Shown piece after piece: positions 27,058-36,168 of a stretch of DNA of 64,000 nt. Under the pieces are notes generated by a model. The model had not been told where the DNA came from. It did not search any database and worked only from the letters and a program-made list of their open reading frames with translations. A program made the translations under genes and the position numbers. The stretch comes from Streptomyces sp. NRRL F-2664 (lineage in GTDB: Bacteria > Actinomycetota > Actinomycetes > Streptomycetales > Streptomycetaceae): assembly GCF_000719345.1 (NCBI RefSeq), contig NZ_JOFX01000005.1, positions 62,001 through 126,000 on the forward strand, read 5' to 3'. Positions within the stretch are counted from its first letter, which is position 1, and every line of letters begins with the position of its first letter.

Positions 27058-28110
27058 ATGCAGTCTCACCACGCCCACGGCACCGTCTCCGTGCACCTCG
27101 CCCGTTTCATCGTCGACGCCCTGCGCCGGTCGGGCGCGGGCGTGGACCGGTTCGCCCGGTTCCACGACCTCGGCCCCGAAGTGCTGGCCAACGACCTGGC
27201 CCGGGTGTCCACCCCGTCGGCACTCGCCGTATGGGAGGAGCTGACGGTCACCGAGGCGGGGACCGCGGTGGGCGCGCTGCTCGCCGCCGAGGCGCCCATC
27301 GGCGCCTTCGGGCTGTGGGACTACCTGGTCACCAGCGGGCCCACCCTCCGCGAGTCGCTGAAGCAGGTGGTGGAGTACAACGCCGTCGTCGCCGACCCCG
27401 CCAACGAGAGGCTCCTGGTCGAGGAGGACGGACACACCTTCACCGTCCGGCATGCGACCGGCCGCTGGGGACCGGATGTGGTGGCGGCCATCGACTGGTT
27501 CGCACTGGCCATGTTCCTGACCCGGGCACGCGCCGCCACCGGCCGGCCCCTCGTCCCGTTGCGCGTCAGCGTCACGCACGGCGCGCCCCGCCAGTACCGC
27601 CGGCTGGCGGAGCTGTTCGGCACCACCCGCATCGACTTCGAGGCACCGTACAACTCGATCACCTTCCGCGACGACGACGTACGGGCGCCACTGCCCAAGG
27701 CGCAGCCGGGCCTGGACCGCCTCTTGGCGCAGCAGGCCCGGATGACTCTGGCGGCCGCCCAGCCGGTGATGCTCTGGCAGGACAGCTTCCGGATGGTCCT
27801 CGCCGGCGCCTTCAGGGAGGACCAGGTGAGCCTGGAGTACGTGGCGGGGCGGCTCGCGATGAGTCCGCGGACGCTTCAGCGGCGCCTGCGGGAGCTCGGC
27901 ACGACCTGGCGCGAGGAGGTCGAATCGGTGCGCCAGGAACGGACGATGGAACTGCTGCGCACCACCGACCTGCCGCTCCAGCTCATCGCGGCCCGGGTCG
28001 GCTACAGCGACCTGCGCGCGCTGCGCCGGGCGGTGCGGCGCTGGGACGGGCGGGCACCGCGTGACATCCGCAACGCCGCCGGAGTCCCGGCGCCCGCCGC
28101 GGGCGGCTGA
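27058..28110 (+). CDS. AraC-family regulator with arabinose-binding-like N-terminal domain
   Basis: The 350-residue protein has a PF12625-like sensor (about 10-200, with GLWDYLVTSGPTLRESLKQVVEY) and a C-terminal AraC DNA-binding domain (about 255-340). That domain has two helix-turn-helix units: VSLEYVAGRLAMSPRTLQRRL and LPLQLIAARVGYSDLRALRRAV. Members of this OruR/ArgR-like group usually activate catabolic genes. It is divergent from the class C-type serine hydrolase, its likely target. The start is set by the -10 box ten bases upstream and by the fit of the family N-terminus. Confidence 0.88.
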   Translation: MQSHHAHGTVSVHLARFIVDALRRSGAGVDRFARFHDLGPEVLANDLARVSTPSALAVWEELTVTEAGTAVGALLAAEAPIGAFGLWDYLVTSGPTLRESLKQVVEYNAVVADPANERLLVEEDGHTFTVRHATGRWGPDVVAAIDWFALAMFLTRARAATGRPLVPLRVSVTHGAPRQYRRLAELFGTTRIDFEAPYNSITFRDDDVRAPLPKAQPGLDRLLAQQARMTLAAAQPVMLWQDSFRMVLAGAFREDQVSLEYVAGRLAMSPRTLQRRLRELGTTWREEVESVRQERTMELLRTTDLPLQLIAARVGYSDLRALRRAVRRWDGRAPRDIRNAAGVPAPAAGG

Positions 28111-28158
28111 CCCCCACGGCCGGCCGGGCCGGAGGTCCGGGGCCGGTCCGGCTGCGGG

Positions 28159-28524
28159 TCACTTCATCGGGTACGTGGTCTTCTCCACGAGCCGGCCGTC
28201 CTTGAAGCAGAAACGGAACACCGTCTCCGCCCCCAGCTCGGTGTCCGCGCCGGAGATGTACCAGGCGCAGGTGCTGCCTTCGGGCTCGACGGGCCCGCCC
28301 TCCTTGAGCGCGCTCTTGACGAAGCTCTCGCCCGACGGGAGCTTCGCGCGGACGTCGCTCTCCGCGTCGCCGGTCCGCACGCCCTCGTAGACCGCGGGGT
28401 CGACCACGGTCTTCTCGGCCATGTCGAGGACCTTCCCCATGCCGAAGACCACCGCGGCGAGGACGCCGATGCCCAGCACCAGCGCCACGCCGCAGCCGAT
28501 CAGACAACCCTTGCGCTGAGCCAC
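28159..28524 (-). CDS. Small membrane-anchored protein of unknown function
   Basis: The 121-residue protein has one N-terminal membrane segment (about 8-30, GCLIGCGVALVLGIGVLAAVV) preceded by positive charge. An external-type globular part follows, with two cysteines (STCAWY and FRFCFKDG) that could pair. The pattern resembles small SmpA/BamE-like outer-face domains, but I do not recognise it firmly. GTG at 28524 has GGAGGA upstream. It is convergent with the AraC gene and lies downstream of the dehydratase on the same strand with a 149-bp gap, so it is probably its own unit. Confidence 0.72.
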   Translation of the reverse strand: MAQRKGCLIGCGVALVLGIGVLAAVVFGMGKVLDMAEKTVVDPAVYEGVRTGDAESDVRAKLPSGESFVKSALKEGGPVEPEGSTCAWYISGADTELGAETVFRFCFKDGRLVEKTTYPMK

Positions 28525-28673
28525 GCCCGTTCCTCCAAGTCGCTTCGCGTCCGGCGCTGATCGCCGGGACGCTCACACCCTCGCAAGGGCCGGGGAAAGG
28601 GGACTGTCCTCGAAAGTCGCCGACCGCCCCGACGATCGTCGTTCGAGGCCGGTCCGGGCGAAGGCCGGTCGGC

Positions 28674-29642
28674 TCAGGCCGGCGGTTCCGTCAGGTCGCG
28701 GGGGTCGGTGTTGGCCCCGCAGAGGATGACGGCGACCCGCTCCCCCGGCAGCTCCGGTGCGCCGCGCAGCGCTGCCAGGGCGGTGGCCGCGCCCGCCTCG
28801 ACGACGATCCGGTGCTCCTCCCAGACGGCGCGTCGCGCGGCCGTGATCGCCGCGTCCGGTACGAGGACCGACGTCACGTTCTTCTCCTGGGCGGCAGCCA
28901 GCGCGTCGGCCGAGACCCGGGTGGCTCCCAGGGAGTCGGCCGCCACCGACTCCACCGGGACGTCGACGACCCGGCCCGCCTCCAGGGCCGCGTTCAGGGC
29001 CCGGCAGTTCTCGGGCTCGGCCGCGACCACCCGTACGCCGTGTTCGCGGGCGGCCGTGGCGACGCCCGCGAACAGGCCGCCGCCCCCGACCGCGACGACC
29101 ACGGTGTCCAGGCGGGGCAGGGCGGCGCGGATCTCGTCGAGCAGGGTGCCCGCGCCGGCGGCGATGAGCGGGTGGTCGTACGCGTGGCTGCTGAGCGCGC
29201 CGCTCGCCGCGGCGAACTGCGCGCAGGCGGCCTGTGCTTCGGCGTAGCGGTCGCCGACGAGGCGGACGTCCGCCCCGTAGCCGCGCAGCCGGTCCACCTT
29301 CACGCGCGGGGCGTTGGCGGGCAGGAAGACCGTCGCGGGCACGTCCAGGGCGCGGGCCGCCCACGCGCAGGCCAGCCCGGCGTTGCCGCCGGAGGCGATG
29401 GTGACGCCCGCTGCCGGGAGGGCGCCGGCCTCGTGGTGGGCGGCGAGGAAGTTGCGGGCGCCGCGCGCCTTGAAGGTGCCGGTGTGCTGGAGGAACTCCA
29501 GGGCGTACCAGACGCCGTCGCCCGCGGGTGCCACCGTGACGGGCCGTACCCCGCCGGCGATCCGCGCGGCGGCGGCACGCACGGCCGCGTAGTCGAGCCG
29601 CTGAAGGTGCAGCGGGTGCTGCGGGTGCTGCGGACGTTCCAT
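28674..29642 (-). CDS. PLP-dependent threonine/serine dehydratase
   Basis: The 322-residue protein is a fold-type II PLP enzyme. The lysine in TGTFKARGA (about residue 58) forms the Schiff base. SGGNAGLACAWAA binds the substrate carboxylate and VGGGGLFAGVA binds the PLP phosphate. There is no C-terminal ACT domain, so it is of the short catabolic type and would turn threonine or serine into a 2-oxo acid and ammonia. ATG at 29642 has GGGGAG upstream. The TetR gene ends 16 bp before it on the same strand, so the two probably form one operon. Confidence 0.88.
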   Translation of the reverse strand: MERPQHPQHPLHLQRLDYAAVRAAAARIAGGVRPVTVAPAGDGVWYALEFLQHTGTFKARGARNFLAAHHEAGALPAAGVTIASGGNAGLACAWAARALDVPATVFLPANAPRVKVDRLRGYGADVRLVGDRYAEAQAACAQFAAASGALSSHAYDHPLIAAGAGTLLDEIRAALPRLDTVVVAVGGGGLFAGVATAAREHGVRVVAAEPENCRALNAALEAGRVVDVPVESVAADSLGATRVSADALAAAQEKNVTSVLVPDAAITAARRAVWEEHRIVVEAGAATALAALRGAPELPGERVAVILCGANTDPRDLTEPPA

Positions 29643-29658
29643 GGTTTCGGTCTCCCCA

Positions 29659-30300
29659 TCAGGTGGCGGGCCGGGCGGCCTCGATCAGCTGGCGCAGGGC
29701 GCCGTGGTACACCTCGTGGTCCGTCAGGGCCGGCAGCACCTCATGCAGTGCGCCGGCGAGGACGGGGAACTCCTCGGGATCGAGCGCGGCGAGCGCGGCG
29801 CGCGAGGCGGAGGTGGCGGCGGCCGGATCCCGGTGGTCCACGAAGGCCGCGCTGCCCAGGGTGAGCAGGTACATGCGGCGGTATGCGGTGATCGCCTCGG
29901 GGACGGTCATGCCCGCGGCGACGCTGTCGGCGAGGGCGGGCTCGACGAGCCGGGCCAGCAGCTGCCGGCCGAGCCAGGGCCGGCCGCCGCGCAGCACGAG
30001 CAGTCCGGGGTGGGCGGTGAGCAGGCGGTACAGGGCGCGGAAGCGCTGTTCGGTGGCGTCGGCCCAGTCCGTGCCGGCCGGGATCTCGGGAAGCTGTGCG
30101 GCCAGGTGCTCCGTGCACAGGTCGAGCAGTCCGGCGAGGTCCGTGCAGCGGCGCTGGACGGTGGCGTGGGAGACGTCCAACCGGTCGGCGAGGGTGCGGA
30201 AACTGAGGGCCTGCGGCCCCTCCTCGTCGAGGATCCGCAGGGCGGTCACGGCGATGGCCGCGGGGGTCGCACGGTCCAGGGCTTCGGATCTCCTCGGCAT
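29659..30300 (-). CDS. TetR-family transcriptional regulator
   Basis: The 213-residue protein has an N-terminal HTH (about 10-55: ATPAAIAVTALRILDEEG, LSFRTLADRLDVSHATVQRRC) and a helical ligand domain. ATG at 30300 was chosen because a 27-bp palindrome and a -10 box TATGAT lie just upstream; the longer ATG at 30345 would translate through the operator. The regulator is probably autoregulated, and controls the dehydratase behind it. It may also control the divergent glycosidase operon. Confidence 0.87.
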   Translation of the reverse strand: MPRRSEALDRATPAAIAVTALRILDEEGPQALSFRTLADRLDVSHATVQRRCTDLAGLLDLCTEHLAAQLPEIPAGTDWADATEQRFRALYRLLTAHPGLLVLRGGRPWLGRQLLARLVEPALADSVAAGMTVPEAITAYRRMYLLTLGSAAFVDHRDPAAATSASRAALAALDPEEFPVLAGALHEVLPALTDHEVYHGALRQLIEAARPAT

Positions 30301-30301
30301 G

Positions 30302-30328
30302 AGATACACCGTATCATACGATGTATCT
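30302..30328. promoter_or_regulatory. 27-bp near-perfect palindromic TetR operator
   Basis: AGATACA (30302-30308) and TGTATCT (30322-30328) flank CGTAT-C-ATACG (30310-30320). The whole is symmetric except for one mismatched pair (C309/A321). It sits 2 bp from the tetR start codon and covers the -10 box TATGAT (30313-30318, minus strand), so binding should block tetR transcription. Confidence 0.75.
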
Positions 30329-30361
30329 TCTCTTTTGTGTGACATGCGGTGCAGCCATATT

Positions 30362-30422
30362 GCTGGTCATCACACGACAACCAGCGACTTGCGTTGACAC
30401 TGCGTAGTCACCCCGCTGCACT
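30362..30422 (+). promoter_or_regulatory. Promoter region of GH27-GH89 operon
   Basis: TTGACA (30394-30399) is a perfect -35 with TGCACT (30417-30422) after 17 bp as a possible -10. An inverted repeat GCTGGT (30362-30367) / ACCAGC (30380-30385) lies just upstream and could bind a sugar-responsive regulator. Confidence 0.45.
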
Positions 30423-30459
30423 GGTCCCCGCACGACTGCCCACCCGTCAAGGAGACCCA

Positions 30460-32148
30460 GTGCCGCCTCGCCTGCGCGCAACGCTCCCGTGTCTGACCGC
30501 GGCCGCCCTGTTCGCCCTCGCGCTCGCCCCCGCCCCGGTGGCGGCCGAGCCCCGGGCGACCTCGGACACCCCGCTCGCGCTCACCCCTCCCATGGGCTGG
30601 AACAACTGGGCGCACTACATGTGCGACATCGACGAGGCCACGGTGGTCGCCAACGCCGACGCCCTCGTGTCGACCGGGCTCGCCGCCAAGGGCTACGACA
30701 CGGTGACCGTCGACGACTGCTGGATGACCCGGAGCCGTGACGCCCGCGGCAACCTGGTGGTCGACACCGCCAAGTTCCCGCACGGCATGGCCTGGCTCGG
30801 CGAGTACCTGCACGCCAAAGGCCTGAAGTTCGGCATCTACCAGGACGCCGGCTCCCTGACCTGCGAGAAGTACCCCGGCAGCGGCGCCCCCCAGGGCGGC
30901 GGAGCCGACCACTACGCCCGGGACGCACGGCAGTTCGCGTCCTGGAAGGTCGACTACGTCAAGATGGACGGCTGCAACCTGTGGGTCCCGGAGGGCCGCA
31001 CCAAGGAGCAGGCCTACCGGGATGCCTACAACGCCGTCGCGAAGGCGCTGCGCGAGAGCGGCCGCGACATGGTGCTGTCGGCCTCCGCGCCCGCCTACTT
31101 CCAGCAGGGCGAGTGGGGCGGCCCCGACTGGCACCGGGTGCTCGGCTGGGTCGGCGAGACCGGCCAGCTGTGGCGCGAGGGCAAGGACATCAAGGTCCAC
31201 AACCCGGCCTCGCCCGCCGCCTCCCGGTGGAGTTCGGTCCTGGGCAACTACGGCTACAACCGCTGGCTGGGCCGCTACGCGGGCCCCGGCAACTGGAACG
31301 ACCCCGACTTCCTGATCGCGGGCGCCCCCGGCCTGACGGCCGCCGAGAGCCGCAGCCAGGTCGCCCTGTGGTCGATGATGGCGGCCCCCTTCATCCTGTC
31401 CTCCGAGGTCTCGAAACTGACCCCGGAGGGGCTGGCCGCCCTCGGCAACACCCGGATGATCGCCCTGGACCAGGACCCGATGGGTCGTCAGGGGGCCGTG
31501 GTCTCTTCGAACGCCACCTTCGAGATCCTGGTGCGTCCGCTAGCGAACGGCGACCGCGCGGTCGCCGTGCTCAACCGCTCCGCGCACACCCGCGACATCC
31601 GCGTCCCGCTCGACGAGATCGGCCTGAACAACTGCACGGCCGACGCCCAGGACCTGTGGAGCGGTGCGCGCACCGAGGTCTCCGACGCCCTGACCGGGAA
31701 GCTCGCCGGCCACGACACCGCCGTGTGGCGGCTCAGCCCGCGCGGCTGCGGCGAGGCCGTACCCACCGGGCAGATCGTCGGGGACGGCGCCCGCTGCGCC
31801 GACGGGGCCAACACCAGCGGCGTCGGCGCCGTCGTGATGGCGGCCTGCACCGGAGCTCCCGACCAGCGGTGGTTCCTCGGCGACGACGCGCGGCTGCGGC
31901 TGGCCGGCGAATGCCTGTCCGCAGGGGAGAACGGCCTCGTGGAGCTGGCCGACTGCGGGCCCCGACACGGCGGACAGCCCGGCCAGACCTGGTCCCACCG
32001 CCGGGACGGCACCCTGGTGGAGGAGACCGGCGGCCTGTGCCTGACCGCTCCCGCCCGGGCCGCCACTCCCGACGCCCCGGCCGAACGGCTGCGGCTGAGC
32101 CCCTGCGGCGACCACCGGGTCGACCAGGCCTGGTCCCTGCCGGTCTGA
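30460..32148 (+). CDS. Secreted GH27 alpha-galactosidase with C-terminal ricin-type domain
   Basis: The 562-residue protein has a signal peptide (about 1-30, ending PVAAEP). A GH27 (beta/alpha)8 domain follows (about 38-330): TPPMGWNNWAHY, then YVKMDGCN with nucleophile D170, and WNDPDFL with acid/base near 281-283. A beta-sandwich (about 335-425) and a ricin B-like lectin (about 440-560) end it. It would release terminal alpha-galactose or related residues outside the cell. GTG at 30460 has AAGGAG upstream. It is 28 bp from the GH89 gene, so both are one operon acting on the same glycan. Confidence 0.92.
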   Translation: MPPRLRATLPCLTAAALFALALAPAPVAAEPRATSDTPLALTPPMGWNNWAHYMCDIDEATVVANADALVSTGLAAKGYDTVTVDDCWMTRSRDARGNLVVDTAKFPHGMAWLGEYLHAKGLKFGIYQDAGSLTCEKYPGSGAPQGGGADHYARDARQFASWKVDYVKMDGCNLWVPEGRTKEQAYRDAYNAVAKALRESGRDMVLSASAPAYFQQGEWGGPDWHRVLGWVGETGQLWREGKDIKVHNPASPAASRWSSVLGNYGYNRWLGRYAGPGNWNDPDFLIAGAPGLTAAESRSQVALWSMMAAPFILSSEVSKLTPEGLAALGNTRMIALDQDPMGRQGAVVSSNATFEILVRPLANGDRAVAVLNRSAHTRDIRVPLDEIGLNNCTADAQDLWSGARTEVSDALTGKLAGHDTAVWRLSPRGCGEAVPTGQIVGDGARCADGANTSGVGAVVMAACTGAPDQRWFLGDDARLRLAGECLSAGENGLVELADCGPRHGGQPGQTWSHRRDGTLVEETGGLCLTAPARAATPDAPAERLRLSPCGDHRVDQAWSLPV

Positions 32149-32176
32149 GGCCCCGAGCGAACGGACGAGGAACCCG

Positions 32177-34477
32177 ATGCCACGAAGCGGGCGCCGCCTG
32201 CGCGCCACCCGCCCGGCCGCCCTCGCCGCGCTGCCCGCGGCCCTGCTGGCGGTGATCTGCGCGGCACCCGCGCCCGGGGCCACCGGCCCGGGCGCGGGAC
32301 CGCCGCCCGCGCCTGCCGACGTACGGCCCCTGGAGCAGGCGCACACGCCCGCCGGCGCCCCCCGGGCAGGGGCCTTCGACACCGCGCCCGCGCGGGCCGC
32401 CCTGCAGCGGCTGCTCCCCCGGCACGCCGGGCAGTTCACCCTGGTGGCCGACCCTGCCGCCGGCGCGGACACCTTCACGGTGTCCGGGACCGCCGGCGCC
32501 GTCACCGTGCGCGGCAGCACCGGTGCCACGCTGCTCACCGGGGTCGGCTGGTACCTCCAGCACGTCGCCGGCGCCGACATCGGCTGGCCGGGCGACAGCA
32601 TCGGCATGCTGCCCGCCCGGCTGCCGGCCGTACCGCAACCGGTCACCCGCAGCGCGCTGGTCCCGCACCGGTACGCCCTCAACGACACCGACGACGGGTA
32701 CGCGGGCCCGTACCGCACCTTCGAGGAACACCAGCGGCAGATCGACCTGCTCGCCCTGCACGGCATCAACGAGGTGTTCGTCCAGGTCGGCGCCGAGTAC
32801 CCGTACTACCGGGCCCTCCAGCGGTTCGGGTACTCCGCCGAGGAGCTGCGCCGCTGGATCCCCGGTCCCGCCCACCAGAGCTGGTGGCTGCTGCAGAACC
32901 TCAGCGGCTTCGGCGGCCCCGTCTCCGAGCGCCTGGTGCGCGAACGCGCCGCACTCGGCGGCCGCATCGCCGAGCAGCTGCGCGGACTGGGCATGACCCC
33001 GGTGCTGCCCGGCTACTTCGGCACCGTCCCGCCCGGCTTCGCCGCCCGCAACGCGGGGGCCGCCACGGTCGCGCAGGGCGACTGGGCGGGATTCGACCGC
33101 CCGGACTGGCTGGACCCCTCCTCGCCGGTCTTCGCGAAGCTCGCCGCCGCCTACTACGCCGAGCAGCGCGCGGTCTTCGGCGACAGCACGATGTACCGGA
33201 TGAGCCCGCTGCACGAAGGCGGCCTGACCGGCTCCGTCGACGTGGGCGCGGCGGCGGGCGCCATCCAGGGCGCGCTGCACGCCGCCCGTCCGGGCGCCCT
33301 GTGGGCCGTGCTGGGCTGGCAGGACGACCCGACGGCGGAGCTGCTGGCCGGGGTGGACACCTCCAAGCTGCTGATCCTGGACGGGCTGTCCGACCGGTAC
33401 AACCGCCTGGACCGCGAGACCCGTTGGGGTGGCGTACCGTACGCGATGGGCACGATCTACAACTTCGGCGGGCACACGACGATCGGTGCGAACACCTCGG
33501 TGTGGCTCGAACGCTTCGGCCCCTGGCGGGCCAAGGGCAACAGCGCCCTGGCGGGGATCGCCTACCTGCCGGAGGCCACCGGCACCAACCCGGCGGCCTT
33601 CGACCTCTTCACCGACCTCGCCTGGGACCCCGGCCCGATCGACCAGCGCGCCTGGTTCGCCGGCTTCGCGGCCCGCCGCTACGGCCGCCCCGACGCCGAG
33701 GCCGCCGCCGCCTGGGAGGAGTTGCGCAAGGGCCCGTACAGCACCTCCTCGGGCCTGTGGTCGGAGTCCCAGGACAGCCTGTTCAGCGCCCGGCCGAGCC
33801 TGACCGCGGCGGGCGCGGCGCACTGGAGTCCCCGGTCCATGCGGTACCAGGCCGCATCCGTCCGCAGGGCGCTGGACCACCTCCTGCGGGTGGATCCGGC
33901 GCTGCGCGGCTCCAGCGCCTACCGCTTCGACCTGGTGGACACCGCCCGGCAGGCCCTCGCCAACCACTCCCGGGTCCTGCTGCCGAGGATCAGGGCGGCC
34001 TACGAGGCACAGGACCTGGGCCGCTTCCGCGCCCTGACCGGCGAATGGCAGGAGGACATGCGGCTGTTGGACCGGGTGACCGGATCCGACCCGAACCTGC
34101 TGCTCGGGACGTGGCTGTCCCGGGCCCGCTCCCGCGGCGCCGACCGGGCCGAGCAGGACCGGTACGAGTACGACGCCCGCTCGCTGCTGAGCGTGTGGGG
34201 CCGGCGCAGCACCAGCGAGGGCGGCTTCCTGCACGACTATGCCAACCGGGAATGGAACGGCCTGGTGGCGGAGTTGTACGCCCGCCGGTGGACGGCCTAC
34301 TTCGCCACCCTCGACGAGGCGCTGGTCGGCAGGACCGCGCCGCGGGAGATCGACTGGCACGCCTTCGAGGAGGAGTGGGCGCGGCGGACCACCCGGCATC
34401 CGGACCGGCCGAGCGGGGACCCGCACCGGCTGGCTGCCGCGGTGGCGGCGGCGCTCCCGCCGGCGGCCGCCGGCTGA
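32177..34477 (+). CDS. Secreted GH89 alpha-N-acetylglucosaminidase
   Basis: The 766-residue protein has a signal peptide (about 1-37). The NAGLU three-domain layout follows: a small N-terminal domain, a TIM barrel (about 160-460) with HGINEVFVQVG, SGFGGPVSE, PLHEGG (E347 a candidate catalytic glutamate) and IYNFGGH, then an all-helical C-terminal domain. The human homologue degrades heparan sulfate; bacterial members also cut alpha-GlcNAc from mucin-type glycans. ATG at 32177 has GAGGA upstream. Operon pairing with an alpha-galactosidase suggests attack on terminally capped O-glycans. Confidence 0.92.
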   Translation: MPRSGRRLRATRPAALAALPAALLAVICAAPAPGATGPGAGPPPAPADVRPLEQAHTPAGAPRAGAFDTAPARAALQRLLPRHAGQFTLVADPAAGADTFTVSGTAGAVTVRGSTGATLLTGVGWYLQHVAGADIGWPGDSIGMLPARLPAVPQPVTRSALVPHRYALNDTDDGYAGPYRTFEEHQRQIDLLALHGINEVFVQVGAEYPYYRALQRFGYSAEELRRWIPGPAHQSWWLLQNLSGFGGPVSERLVRERAALGGRIAEQLRGLGMTPVLPGYFGTVPPGFAARNAGAATVAQGDWAGFDRPDWLDPSSPVFAKLAAAYYAEQRAVFGDSTMYRMSPLHEGGLTGSVDVGAAAGAIQGALHAARPGALWAVLGWQDDPTAELLAGVDTSKLLILDGLSDRYNRLDRETRWGGVPYAMGTIYNFGGHTTIGANTSVWLERFGPWRAKGNSALAGIAYLPEATGTNPAAFDLFTDLAWDPGPIDQRAWFAGFAARRYGRPDAEAAAAWEELRKGPYSTSSGLWSESQDSLFSARPSLTAAGAAHWSPRSMRYQAASVRRALDHLLRVDPALRGSSAYRFDLVDTARQALANHSRVLLPRIRAAYEAQDLGRFRALTGEWQEDMRLLDRVTGSDPNLLLGTWLSRARSRGADRAEQDRYEYDARSLLSVWGRRSTSEGGFLHDYANREWNGLVAELYARRWTAYFATLDEALVGRTAPREIDWHAFEEEWARRTTRHPDRPSGDPHRLAAAVAAALPPAAAG

Positions 34478-34497
34478 CCTACACCACGGCCGTCGGC

Positions 34498-34526
34498 GGT
34501 GATCGTCCGATGCGGTGACGATCACC
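34498..34526. terminator. Hairpin after the glycosidase operon
   Basis: GGTGATCGTC (34498-34507) pairs perfectly with GACGATCACC (34517-34526) across 9 nt. It lies 20 bp after the GH89 stop. A T-tract is absent, so an operator for the next operon is also possible. Confidence 0.5.
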
Positions 34527-34684
34527 CGCCCGAAGGAAAGTCGTCGCTCGTGCGAGGGAGATCCCCGGCCGCGGTTCGTCGCGCCGGGCCCCCGCTCGGT
34601 TGACTGGCGCGGACCGACCAGGGGCGGCCACCGGAGGGATCCGGCGGCCGCCCCTTCCGATGCCACCCGGGGAGCGGACCGAAG

Positions 34685-35032
34685 ATGTCCCAGAACGAAC
34701 ACGACCAGACCGCTTACGAGCGCCGACAGGAGCCGCAGCAGGAGCGGCCCGCGGCCGCCGGCTCCGCAGCCGCGTCCCTGGAACTGCTCACGCTGCTCGC
34801 CGCCGGAGTGGCCGACCTGGCCCTGGACCAGCTGCGGCACACCGCCGACCGTGCCCAGGACGCGCTGCGCCGCGCCGACCTGCGCGAACTGCTCACGGAC
34901 GGAGTGGTGGAGCTGCGCAAGCGCGGCGAACTGGCCACCCGGCGGGCGGGCATGGGCGGGGAGAACTACCTCGAGACCATGGCGCGGCGTGCCGCGCAAC
35001 AGCGCACTCCCGAGGGCCGCCCCTGTGCATGA
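34685..35032 (+). CDS. Small helical protein coupled to polyprenyl synthase
   Basis: The 115-residue protein has a polar N-terminus and then nearly continuous helix (residues about 27-100, ASLELLTLLAAGVADLALDQ and heptad-like DLRELLTDGVVELRKRGELA). There is no membrane segment or catalytic motif. Its stop overlaps the start region of the polyprenyl synthase by 8 bp, so the two are made together and it may be a regulatory or stabilising partner, like small subunits of some heteromeric prenyl synthases. I do not recognise a named family. ATG at 34685 has GGGGAG upstream. Confidence 0.72.
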   Translation: MSQNEHDQTAYERRQEPQQERPAAAGSAAASLELLTLLAAGVADLALDQLRHTADRAQDALRRADLRELLTDGVVELRKRGELATRRAGMGGENYLETMARRAAQQRTPEGRPCA

Positions 35033-36059
35033 CCACACCGGCTTCAAAGAACGTATCGACGAGGTGCTGGTCCGGCTGGCCGACGAGGAAGAACGCGCCC
35101 TGCTCGGGCTGCACACCGAACTGACCCCCCTCTCGGCGCAGTTACGCCGGTCCCTGGCCCGCGGCAAGCGGATCCGGGCGGCGTTCCTGTACTGGGGGTG
35201 GCGGGCGGCGGGCCAACCGGACTGCGAGGGGGTGATCCGGGCCGCCGCCGCGATGGAGCTGGTCCACGCGGCGGCGTGCACCCACGACGACATCATCGAC
35301 GGCAGCCGGATGCGGCACGGGCAGCCCACCGCGCACGCCGCCTTCGCCGCGAACGGTCAGCGCTCCACCGCCCTGGCCATGATCCTCGGCGACCTCCTGA
35401 TGGGGTACGCCGGCCACGTCTTCACCTCCTGCGGGCTGCCGGGGGCCTACCTGGCCCGGACGGTCCCGCTCTGGTCCACCCTGCTGCGCGAGACGATGGC
35501 GGGCGAGTTCCTGGAGGTCCTGCGGACCGGGGCGAAGGCGGACCGGGAACCGCTGGTGGCGGAGTCCTTGGAGGTCGCCCGGTTCAAGACGGCCAAGTAC
35601 ACGGTGGAGCGGCCGCTGCACCTGGGCGCCACCCTCGGCGGCGGCTCCCCCGCCCTGCTGGACGCCTTCTCCGGCTACGGCCTCCCGCTCGGCGAGGCCT
35701 TCCAGCTGCGCGACGACCTGCTGGGCACCTTCGGCGACCCCGCGCGGACCGGCAAGTCGAACCTGGACGACCTGCGGGACGCGAAGCCCACGGCGCTGCT
35801 CGCGCTGACCGTGGCGGCGGCGGGCACCGACGACCGCCGGCTGCTCGCGAAGCTGGTCGGGAACCCGGAACTGGGCGAGGAGGAAGCCGCGTCGGTCCGC
35901 GAGCTGATGGAGCGGTGCGGGGCGAGACAGCAGGTCGAGGACATGATCCGCGAACGCATCGGCCGGGCCGGCGCCGCGCTCGACCTCGCCCCGATGCCCG
36001 TGGAGGCCCGGACCGCGCTGGTCGGTCTGGCGGCGACCGCCGCCGACCGCTCCCTGTAA
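35025..36059 (+). CDS. Polyprenyl diphosphate synthase; contains TTA codon
   Basis: This 344-residue trans-isoprenyl diphosphate synthase would extend allylic diphosphates with IPP. It has the first Asp-rich motif HDDIIDGSRMRHG, preceded by small residues (MELVHAAACT), the GKRIR segment for IPP, and the second motif FQLRDDLLGTFGD. Chain length cannot be fixed, but the alanines before the first DDxxD favour a product of C20 or longer. GTG at 35025 overlaps the small upstream gene. Codon 40 is TTA (35142-35144), so translation should depend on bldA tRNA. The next gene encodes an MpaB/Lcp-like oxygenase. Confidence 0.92.
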   Translation: MHDHTGFKERIDEVLVRLADEEERALLGLHTELTPLSAQLRRSLARGKRIRAAFLYWGWRAAGQPDCEGVIRAAAAMELVHAAACTHDDIIDGSRMRHGQPTAHAAFAANGQRSTALAMILGDLLMGYAGHVFTSCGLPGAYLARTVPLWSTLLRETMAGEFLEVLRTGAKADREPLVAESLEVARFKTAKYTVERPLHLGATLGGGSPALLDAFSGYGLPLGEAFQLRDDLLGTFGDPARTGKSNLDDLRDAKPTALLALTVAAAGTDDRRLLAKLVGNPELGEEEAASVRELMERCGARQQVEDMIRERIGRAGAALDLAPMPVEARTALVGLAATAADRSL

Positions 36060-36168
36060 GCCGCGACCGCGTCTGCGCCGCTCCCGCCCCACCCGCCGCC
36101 GCAGCGGCGGCATCGCCGGCCCGGCCGGCCGCTCCCGTACACCCGAAGACACGACAAGGACGACCGAC

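Noticed and set aside
31733..35329. Minus-strand open frame of about 1198 codons
   Set aside because: It is antisense to the GH27, GH89 and prenyl-synthase genes, which have motifs, signal peptides and ribosome sites. No family is recognisable in the antisense translation.
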